12,509 nucleotides of DNA from Bacteriovoracaceae bacterium. Its GTDB lineage: Bacteria; Bdellovibrionota; Bacteriovoracia; Bacteriovoracales; Bacteriovoracaceae. This document shows, piece after piece, positions 7,604 to 12,509 of the stretch (the first letter of the stretch is position 1; every line of letters begins with the position of its first letter). The position numbers and the translations under genes were made by a program. The stretch lies in NCBI GenBank assembly GCA_023954595.1, contig JAGSHJ010000046.1, positions 1-12,509 on the forward strand, given 5' to 3'. The notes under the pieces were generated by a model that saw only the letters and a list, made by a program, of their open reading frames with translations, did not search any database and was not told the origin of the DNA.

Positions 7604-8578
7604 TTAGAAGTCCGCATTAGTATCAAATTCAAAGCTATTATCTTGCAATGAATTCATTACACCCGCTTTTTGGTATTCACTTACACGCTTTTCAAAGAAG
7701 TTTGTTTTTCCTTGTAGAGAGATAAGCTCCATCCAATCAAAAGGGTTGGTGGCGTTGTAGTGGCACTCATAGCCAAGTTCTAGCAACAGTCGATCCGCAA
7801 CAAACTCAATGTACTGACACATTAAATTTGCATTTATCCCAATTAGAGATACAGGGAGCGCCTCGGATATGAATTTTTGCTCCAACGCCACCGCTTCTGT
7901 TATAAGTTCGTAAACTTTTTCTTTAGCTGGTTTGTTTTGAATATGCTTATAAAGTAGACAAGCAAAATCTGTGTGAAGACCTTCATCTCTACTAATAAGT
8001 TCATTTGAGAAAGTAAGACCTGGCATTAGGCCACGTTTTTTAAGCCAAAAGATTGAGCAGAAACTTCCGGAGAAGAAGATCCCTTCAACAGCAGCAAACG
8101 CTAGTAGTCTGATAGCAAAATCATCACCACTATCAATCCACTTAAGTGCCCATTCCGCTTTCTCTGCGATACATGGAACATTATCAATGGCCTTAAATAG
8201 ATAATCTTTTTCTTTATTATCTTGGATATAAGTGTCAATTAGAAGGCCATAGGTCTCAGCATGGATATTCTCCATCGCAATTTGAAAGCCATAGAAACAT
8301 CTAGCTTCAGGAATTTGTAGATCATTATAAAAACGAAGGCACAAGTTTTCATTAACAATACCATCACTGGCACTGAAGAATGCCAATACATGCTTAATGA
8401 AATGCTTTTCATCTGCATTGAGCTTTTTCCAATCTTCTAAGTCTTGGTAAAGATCAATTTCTTCTGCGGTCCAAAAAGATGCCATGGACTTTTTGTACAT
8501 CTCCCAGATGTCATCGTACTTAATTGGCAATAGAACGAAACGGTCGCTGGATGGATCCAACAATGGTTCTTTATTCAT
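7604..8578 (-). CDS. nrdB: Class Ia ribonucleoside-diphosphate reductase, beta (radical) subunit
   Basis: A 324-residue subunit that houses the di-iron/tyrosyl-radical cofactor. Numbered from the chosen start, the metal ligands are Asp42 (AEEIDLYQD), Glu103 and His106 (MENIH), Glu165 (AAVEGIFF), Glu199 and His202 (SRDEGLH), and the radical Tyr110 is present. A conserved C-terminal tail (NSFEFDTNADF) should dock into NrdA. The sequence is strikingly like eukaryotic R2 (for example SDGIVNENL and RCFYGFQIAMENIH). I chose the ATG at 8578 because GAGGAGAG ends four bases before it; an in-frame ATG at 8596 lacks such a site and would put the ribosome-binding site inside the gene. It is first in the operon and downstream of a cobalamin riboswitch. 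Confidence 0.97.
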   Translation of the reverse strand: MNKEPLLDPSSDRFVLLPIKYDDIWEMYKKSMASFWTAEEIDLYQDLEDWKKLNADEKHFIKHVLAFFSASDGIVNENLCLRFYNDLQIPEARCFYGFQIAMENIHAETYGLLIDTYIQDNKEKDYLFKAIDNVPCIAEKAEWALKWIDSGDDFAIRLLAFAAVEGIFFSGSFCSIFWLKKRGLMPGLTFSNELISRDEGLHTDFACLLYKHIQNKPAKEKVYELITEAVALEQKFISEALPVSLIGINANLMCQYIEFVADRLLLELGYECHYNATNPFDWMELISLQGKTNFFEKRVSEYQKAGVMNSLQDNSFEFDTNADF

Positions 8579-8692
8579 GAAACTCTCCTCTCTCATGGTG
8601 TGTGTGTGTATGATTACGGATTTATGAAAATATTGAATGAATTTTGATTTTTAATTTTTTAATGGCATGAAATTTCACTCTCCTCGGTGTGT
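8576..8692 (-). repeat. Duplicated ribosome-binding/start module upstream of nrdB
   Basis: Two similar blocks lie about 90 bases apart. Copy 1 (8666-8692) and copy 2 (8576-8607) share, on the - strand, a run of ACAC, then ACC, then GAGGAGAGT and TTCATG. Copy 2 carries the nrdB start and has six extra bases before GAGGAGAG; copy 1 has extra bases between GAGGAGAGT and TTCATG. Copy 1 includes the perfect palindrome TGAAATTTCA (8668-8677). Confidence 0.55.
8651..8668 (-). CDS. Possible five-codon leader peptide (MPLKN)
   Basis: Between the riboswitch and nrdB, an ATG at 8668 opens MPLKN followed by TAA. It is preceded by the same GAGGAGAG sequence as nrdB, but with a longer spacing (about 11 bases from GGAG to ATG). 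It may be a translated leader, a ribosome standby or decoy site, or the relic of a duplication. The evidence is sequence pattern only, and such a short frame may be chance. Confidence 0.2.
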   Translation of the reverse strand: MPLKN

Positions 8693-8702
8693 TTTGATAT
8701 CG

Positions 8703-8801
8703 TAATCAGGATCTGACTTTACAGTTGCGGGACAGTGCTGGAATCTCACCAGCTTCACCAATTACGACCTATGTATAAGCTTTATATAATAAACCTGATT
8801 A
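8703..8801 (-). promoter_or_regulatory. Cobalamin (B12) riboswitch in the nrdBA leader
   Basis: Read on the - strand, the leader has the cobalamin-riboswitch core in order. P1 is TAATCAGG (8794-8801) pairing with CCTGATTA (8703-8710). A small hairpin follows at 8774-8786. Then comes GGTGAAG and the P4 hairpin GCTGG-TGAGATT-CCAGC (8737-8753). The highly conserved ACTGTCCCGCAACTGTAA follows, and then the B12-box-like AAGTCAGATCCTG. At about 99 bases it is compact, with almost nothing where the P7 and peripheral helices usually sit between CTGTAA and AGTCAG. Known biology: adenosylcobalamin riboswitches repress class I reductase operons where a B12-dependent reductase can substitute (for example Streptomyces nrdABS). 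It should reduce nrdBA expression when B12 is plentiful. No L13 loop partner for L5 was evident to me. Confidence 0.88.
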
Positions 8802-8852
8802 ATCAATGAAAATGTTTGTAAAAGCCCTGACTAGGCGCTCCTTTGTAATTTG

Positions 8853-8862
8853 TGCTATGAAT
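8853..8862 (+). promoter_or_regulatory. Candidate extended -10 promoter of the HAD gene (leaderless)
   Basis: TGCTATGAAT resembles an extended -10 element and ends eight bases before the ATG at 8870. Transcription would begin almost at the start codon, which fits the complete absence of a Shine-Dalgarno sequence there. No convincing -35 box is seen. Confidence 0.3.
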
Positions 8863-8869
8863 AAAAATT

Positions 8870-9457
8870 ATGGATCTTAAATACTTACAAGCTATTGTTT
8901 TTGACCTTGACGGCACCCTTGTGGACTCAAGACTAGACTTTGATAAAATGAGAATGGACCTAGGCTTCCCTTCGGGGGTTCCAATCCTAGAGCACCTTCA
9001 AACTCAAAAAGATGAAGAATACATAAAACGCTGTCATAAAATTATTTGTGAACACGAACATAGAGGTGTTGACGTGGCAACATTAATGCCAGGCGTACAC
9101 AAACTTTTAAAGACTGTAAAAAGAAGGGGCCTTAAGACTGGGCTTCTTACAAGAAATAATTCACAAGTAACAAAGCGTACTTTGGAGAAGTTCCAATTAA
9201 GTTTTGACCAAGTATATTCTAGAGAAGACTGTAAACCTAAACCTCATCCTGAAGGTTTATTGTTAATGGCACAGAGTTGGAAGATTCAAACTAAAGACAT
9301 GCTTTATATAGGTGACTTCCTTTTTGATTTAGAGACTGCAAAAAATGCCAAGGCCAAGTCCGCACTCTACCTAAATGCAACAAATAAAAATCTGGAGTCA
9401 CATGCAGACTTTGTATTAGAGTCTTATGAGGTTTTAATCAAAAGCCTCTCTTTATAA
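8870..9457 (+). CDS. HAD-superfamily hydrolase, phosphoglycolate phosphatase-like
   Basis: A 195-residue cytosolic phosphatase with all four HAD motifs. Motif I is FDLDGTLVDS, with nucleophile Asp12 and acid/base Asp14; motif II is LLTRNNS, with Thr94; the motif III lysine is in CKPKPHP (Lys124, possibly Lys122); motif IV is GDFLFD, with Asp149 and Asp153. A small helical cap between motifs I and II (about residues 20-85) marks subfamily IA. The length and the RMDLGFPSGVPILEHL cap sequence suit small phosphoglycolate-phosphatase-like enzymes, but the substrate is not determined. There is no ribosome-binding site ahead of the ATG. It is divergent from nrdBA and overlaps the convergent glutamate dehydrogenase gene by 20 bases. 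Small hairpin-forming sequences cover the overlap (9428-9460), without a clean T-tract. Confidence 0.88.
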   Translation: MDLKYLQAIVFDLDGTLVDSRLDFDKMRMDLGFPSGVPILEHLQTQKDEEYIKRCHKIICEHEHRGVDVATLMPGVHKLLKTVKRRGLKTGLLTRNNSQVTKRTLEKFQLSFDQVYSREDCKPKPHPEGLLLMAQSWKIQTKDMLYIGDFLFDLETAKNAKAKSALYLNATNKNLESHADFVLESYEVLIKSLSL

Positions 9458-10679
9458 GAGTCTCCCTAACCCTGTTAACTGCAATCGTATATGCGGCCTC
9501 ACGATAACTATGCGTTTGTTTAGCACATTCCTTAACTTCACATACATTGTTCCATGCATTTTTAAGAACTCTTTCAAACTCTCTCTCCACCTTTTCAGGT
9601 TTCCAAGGATAGCGTTGCGCATTTTGTGACCATTCAAAAAATGACACCGTAACTCCACCGGAGTTGGCCAATAGATCAGGAATGATTTTTACATTGTTAT
9701 TTAAAAGAATATCTTCACCATCTCTAGTCACTGGAAGATTGGCGCCTTCTACAATTAATCTTGCTTGGATTTCATCAGCATTTTTAGAATTAACAACGCC
9801 CTCTATCGCAGCAGGCACTAAAATATCACATGGAGCACACAGAAGTTCTTCATTGCTAATATATTCTCCATCAATATCTAAATCCTTAAGAGAAGCATTC
9901 TTCATCTCACCAAGCATCTTAGCTATGGATTCAACCTTGAGACCATTTTCATTGTAGACCCCACCATACCTGTCACTTATTCCTACGATATTGGCCCCAA
10001 GCTTTTCTAAATTTATGGCCGCACTTTGACCTACATTTCCAAAGCCCTGAATAATTACTTTTGCCTTTTCAAGCTCAATGGCCTCTCTCAAGCAAGCAAG
10101 CTTTGTAAAATAGGCCACGCCCTTACCTGTTGCTTCCTTTCTTCCGACGATACCACCGAGTTGTTCTGACTTTCCTGTGACTACCCCAGGTTGGTGTCCA
10201 TGGTTTTTAGCATACGCCTGTAGGATCCATGCCATTTCCCGCTCACCGGTCCCCATATCAGGTGCGGGAATGTCTATATTAGGGCCTATGAGCATACCAA
10301 TCTTTTCTATGTAGCGCTTAGTAAGGATTTCTAGATCATGCTCGCTCAGCTCTTTAGGGTCGCAATTAATCCCGCCCTTGGCCCCTCCAAAAGGGATATT
10401 TACCAGTGCGGTCTTCCAGGTCATGACAGATGCCAAGGAAACGAAGTGATTAAGATCCACATCTGGATGAAACCTAAGTCCCCCCTTAAATGGGCCTAAG
10501 GCATCACTATGTTGCACTCTATAACCCTTGAATACTTTAATATCGCCATTTTCACGCTTTAGTGGGATCTCAACGATGACTTCTCTTTGTGAAGAGTCTA
10601 GGAGCTTGGACATCTCCTCAGAGCATCCAAGTTTGCCCATAACGCTCTTTAAAGCTCTTTCATGAGTGGTATTTTTCAA
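9438..10679 (-). CDS. gdhA: Glutamate dehydrogenase (Glu/Leu/Phe/Val dehydrogenase family)
   Basis: A 413-residue enzyme of the family's usual hexameric class. The N-terminal substrate domain has GPFKGGLRFHP (Lys65), MTWKTAL (Lys89), the catalytic PFGGAKGG lysine (Lys101) and PAPDMGT (Asp141). The Rossmann domain has GFGNVG (212-217) and an acidic residue after the second strand (Asp236 in ISDRYGG), which favours NAD over NADP. Ser346 in GGVTVSFFEW and the overall fit point to glutamate rather than leucine or valine as substrate. It interconverts glutamate and 2-oxoglutarate plus ammonia. The start is TTG at 10679, chosen because GGAGGG lies four to five bases upstream; the next in-frame ATG is codon 14 and has no comparable site. 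It is divergent from the 508-residue exported-protein gene. Confidence 0.93.
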   Translation of the reverse strand: MKNTTHERALKSVMGKLGCSEEMSKLLDSSQREVIVEIPLKRENGDIKVFKGYRVQHSDALGPFKGGLRFHPDVDLNHFVSLASVMTWKTALVNIPFGGAKGGINCDPKELSEHDLEILTKRYIEKIGMLIGPNIDIPAPDMGTGEREMAWILQAYAKNHGHQPGVVTGKSEQLGGIVGRKEATGKGVAYFTKLACLREAIELEKAKVIIQGFGNVGQSAAINLEKLGANIVGISDRYGGVYNENGLKVESIAKMLGEMKNASLKDLDIDGEYISNEELLCAPCDILVPAAIEGVVNSKNADEIQARLIVEGANLPVTRDGEDILLNNNVKIIPDLLANSGGVTVSFFEWSQNAQRYPWKPEKVEREFERVLKNAWNNVCEVKECAKQTHSYREAAYTIAVNRVRETLIKRGF

Positions 10680-10717
10680 ATAGCCCTCCAGATACGGTTA
10701 ATCATGTATAAATCCTA

Positions 10718-10746
10718 ACAACTCCTGTAGGCCTTTTGGAGGTTGT
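10718..10746. other. Imperfect hairpin in the gdhA/exported-protein divergent region
   Basis: ACAACTCC and GGAGGTTGT can form an 8-bp stem with one bulged G and a loop of about a dozen bases. It lies in the 135-base spacer 10680-10814, which must hold promoters for both genes. A second perfect palindrome, TCAAG-ATA-CTTGA, lies at 10788-10800, just before the AAAAGG ribosome-binding site. TATAAA at 10707-10712 is a possible -10 box on the + strand, without a good -35. Function is unknown. Confidence 0.25.
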
Positions 10747-10814
10747 CTAAGCTTTTTCAAGCATAACTCACTAATATTCCTAAAGTTTCAAGATACTTGA
10801 CCGAAAAGGTTTAA

Positions 10815-12341
10815 GTGAAGTTAATATATTTAAGTTTTCTTTATTCACTGTTTGCTAACGCTGGCCTAATTCAGGACTTCAAAAGCTTAATTTTCGACGA
10901 TCCAGAAACATTCACAGCACATGAAGTTCATGACTCTGCATTTTGCTCGAAGTTTTCTATGGATGAAGAGCAGGACTATATTGTGGGTTGTGTAGACAAC
11001 AATACAAAAGTCTCGTTTGATTTAGATGCTGATTTAAAGGCCATAGAAAGGCATGTTTTAAAAGAGCAGTATCTAAGTAATTTAAAAGACAAGGTATTAC
11101 TAGATCTACACTCGGCTGAACAAAGGGTCGCTAACTTAAAGTATTGTTTAGAAAATAGAAATGAACAAGAATGTGCTTCTACTGTCAAAAATACTCTCGA
11201 TACCTTGAGAGATCATTTACCTGCACTACGCATTACCATGGCCCAAATGAATATGCCGGGTAAGATATATTCACAATCAAAACCTGAAAGGTTTGAACGC
11301 ACGCCTATCCATCCTATAACAAATAAAAAAATTAAATCTCTTAACAAAGAAGAAGCTGAATATCTGAATGAACATACCTCCTTTTTAGAGCAGAACTTTC
11401 GAGAAGAAGTCATTTCTGAGAACGAGTTACTATCAGAGTGTAAGTCAACAAATCCCTGTTCTAAAGAGATGATCATAAATTCTTATGTTGTAAAAAAGTT
11501 TGAAAAAGAGAATAAACGCCTGAGAGCTCACTATAATGATATCGTAGAAAAACAACCCCTACTCGCCTTCGTGGACTTTACAGGTACAGAAAGCGACAAC
11601 CAAATAATATATAAACTGATGCCTGTCATAACAGACCTACATAATGCTTCAAAGAAAGCACTTCAGATTGCTAATGATACCCATGGTGATGATAGAAAAG
11701 AGCTTCTTATCTTCAAAGGCTCAAGTGAGAAATTTCTCACGGATAAAGATTCAAGGCCATACTGCGATATCCATCAAGAGTATCTTGATGAACTTGATAT
11801 GGATGAATTAAAGACGGATGCAGCACTAATAACCGCCTCGATTACAGCAGGCGGTTTTTGTGCATTAACGGGTGGATCTCTATGTGCCATAGGTGCAGCA
11901 ACTGGCATGGAGGGAGCTTCATATTACATAGATGCGCAGAGAAAGCTTAAACTAGAGCGTGCCTTTTACACGGGCCTTGGCGATGCTCAAAAATATCAAG
12001 ACAGCAAGGACCAGTTGGAGTTGGCCGGAGGACTTGCAGTGCTATCTGTTGCTTCAGAAGGCGTAACTGGTGCCCAGATATTAAAAAAATCAGTCGGAAA
12101 GATGATCAGTAAATCAAGTAAAGATATTAATGGCGAGGACCAGGCAATCTTATTAAAAGCGTTTAATAAAAATAATCACCATGATCTAGGACATGCTGAT
12201 GAGAAGGCATTCGCTCAAATAGCACAGCTCCTTTTAAGAAGAGAATCCGAGGCTAGTCCTAGAATGACAACCATGCAAATGCACAAACAAGTAAAAGAGT
12301 ATCTGGATTCCCTTGTTAAAGAATGCAAAGGACAAAAATGA
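10815..12341 (+). CDS. Large exported protein of unknown function, cysteine-containing
   Basis: A 508-residue protein I do not recognise. The GTG start follows AAAAGG by five bases and opens a clear signal peptide (MKLIYLSFLYSLFANA, predicted cleavage before Gly17). The mature protein has ten cysteines (44, 59, 111, 120, 209, 215, 317, 349, 357, 504), several in close pairs, suggesting periplasmic disulfides. Residues 75-135 and 175-245 are charged and probably helical or coiled. Residues 337-368 form a small-residue-rich hydrophobic stretch with Gly/Ala spacing (TAGGFCALTGGS...), and 402-420 a second; both could be buried helices, a membrane hairpin or a glycine-zipper-like insertion segment. 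No catalytic motif stands out. The stop overlaps the next start (ATGA), so the two are co-translated and probably work together. Confidence 0.75.
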   Translation: MKLIYLSFLYSLFANAGLIQDFKSLIFDDPETFTAHEVHDSAFCSKFSMDEEQDYIVGCVDNNTKVSFDLDADLKAIERHVLKEQYLSNLKDKVLLDLHSAEQRVANLKYCLENRNEQECASTVKNTLDTLRDHLPALRITMAQMNMPGKIYSQSKPERFERTPIHPITNKKIKSLNKEEAEYLNEHTSFLEQNFREEVISENELLSECKSTNPCSKEMIINSYVVKKFEKENKRLRAHYNDIVEKQPLLAFVDFTGTESDNQIIYKLMPVITDLHNASKKALQIANDTHGDDRKELLIFKGSSEKFLTDKDSRPYCDIHQEYLDELDMDELKTDAALITASITAGGFCALTGGSLCAIGAATGMEGASYYIDAQRKLKLERAFYTGLGDAQKYQDSKDQLELAGGLAVLSVASEGVTGAQILKKSVGKMISKSSKDINGEDQAILLKAFNKNNHHDLGHADEKAFAQIAQLLLRRESEASPRMTTMQMHKQVKEYLDSLVKECKGQK

Positions 12342-12509
12342 GATTATTTTTATTAATGATTCTATTCAATAGTGCCTTTGCCACTGAGATTAATTACCTC
12401 ACAGACAAGTCGAAGGTAAATGAGCGCCTAGATTTATTTAATAATAATGACCTCCCTGGAATTAGAGTTGGTATCTTAGGTATCAAGAAGGCCAACGCAT
12501 CCCATGGCC
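12338..12509 (+). CDS. 5' end of a second exported protein (partial)
   Basis: The ATG at 12338 overlaps the preceding TGA (ATGA), and AAAGGA sits five bases upstream, so translation is coupled to the 508-residue protein. The 57 visible codons start with a signal peptide (MRLFLLMILFNSAFA, predicted cleavage before Thr16). The mature part begins TEINYLTDKSKVNERL, followed by NNNDLPGIRVGILGIKKA. The gene runs off the right edge, and no family can be named from this stretch. Export and coupling imply a partner of the upstream exported protein. Confidence 0.75.
   Translation, partial: MRLFLLMILFNSAFATEINYLTDKSKVNERLDLFNNNDLPGIRVGILGIKKANASHG

Noticed and set aside
8579..8596. Upstream in-frame ATG adding MREESF to NrdB
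   Set aside because: The GAGGAGAG ribosome-binding site for the ATG at 8578 would lie inside the coding region, and no Shine-Dalgarno sequence precedes 8596.
8598..8607. GT dinucleotide run as a microsatellite or phase-variation tract
   Set aside because: Only five units and outside the coding region; too short to call, although it lies next to the nrdB ribosome-binding site.
8762..8790. + strand promoter with a perfect TATAAT (8785-8790) inside the riboswitch region
   Set aside because: The -35 position (TTACGA) matches poorly, and this AT-rich segment is explained by the riboswitch hairpin; it remains a weak alternative promoter for the HAD gene.
8802..8869. NrdR boxes upstream of nrdBA
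   Set aside because: I looked for paired ACA...TGT 16-base palindromes near the expected promoter and found none convincing.
9428..9460. Bidirectional terminator at the HAD/gdhA junction
   Set aside because: The hairpins (GAGGTTTT/AAAAGCCTC with a bulge, and CTCTT-TAT-AAGAG) are AT-rich, lie within coding sequence and lack a proper T-tract on either strand.
9664..9957. 97-codon + strand frame inside gdhA
   Set aside because: The protein has no recognisable features and lies antisense to conserved glutamate dehydrogenase codons.
10976..11476. Two - strand frames inside the 508-residue exported-protein gene
   Set aside because: The sense gene has a signal peptide, a ribosome-binding site and coupling to the next gene; the antisense frames have no start signals or family resemblance.
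1..12509. CRISPR arrays, insertion sequences, attachment sites, tRNA or rRNA genes
   Set aside because: No regularly spaced repeats, transposase or integrase frames, terminal inverted repeats or tRNA-like cloverleafs were seen on either strand.

Overview
The window is about 38% GC by eye and gene-dense on both strands, with short intergenic gaps, many tail-to-tail gene pairs and several small exported proteins of unknown function. Together with class Ia ribonucleotide reductase subunits that resemble the eukaryotic ones and a C-factor-like SDR, this suggests a free-living Gram-negative bacterium (it has an outer-membrane barrel protein). The Bdellovibrionota/Bacteriovoracales are my best guess, but that is inference and could be wrong. 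I see no mobile element, phage gene, CRISPR array, tRNA or rRNA.

Layout. 1-50: last codons of an unknown + strand gene. 47-1075 (-): CaCA-type cation antiporter with one degenerate alpha repeat. 1076-1240: divergent regulatory region. 1241-2674 (+): persulfide dioxygenase fused to two rhodanese domains, for sulfide/persulfide detoxification. 2671-3396 (-): MipA/OmpV-like outer-membrane barrel. 3443-4183 (+): C-factor-like SDR. 4149-4613 (-): small exported protein of unknown function. 4715-5185 (+): short DUF421/YetF membrane protein. 5184-5210: strong intrinsic terminator for the reductase operon. 5240-8578 (-): nrdB-nrdA. 8579-8869: nrdB leader with a cobalamin riboswitch. 8870-9457 (+): HAD phosphatase. 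9438-10679 (-): glutamate dehydrogenase with a TTG start. 10815-12341 (+): 508-residue cysteine-containing exported protein of unknown function. 12338-end (+): translationally coupled start of a second exported protein.

How the genes work together. The best-supported unit is the nrdBA operon. A B12-sensing leader controls the oxygen-dependent class Ia reductase, and a terminator closes the operon. Control of this type is known where a B12-dependent class II reductase (NrdJ) can replace NrdAB; no nrdJ lies in this window, so its presence elsewhere is a prediction. The persulfide dioxygenase gene stands alone behind its own candidate promoter and a perfect AT-rich palindrome. The last two genes are probably co-expressed envelope or secreted proteins. 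The other genes are single housekeeping or envelope functions with no obvious shared pathway.

I did not find a clearly new multi-gene system. The points most worth a second look are the nrdBA leader (riboswitch, competing helices, duplicated ribosome-binding/start module), the antiporter with one degenerate ion-binding half, and the cysteine-rich exported pair at the right end.
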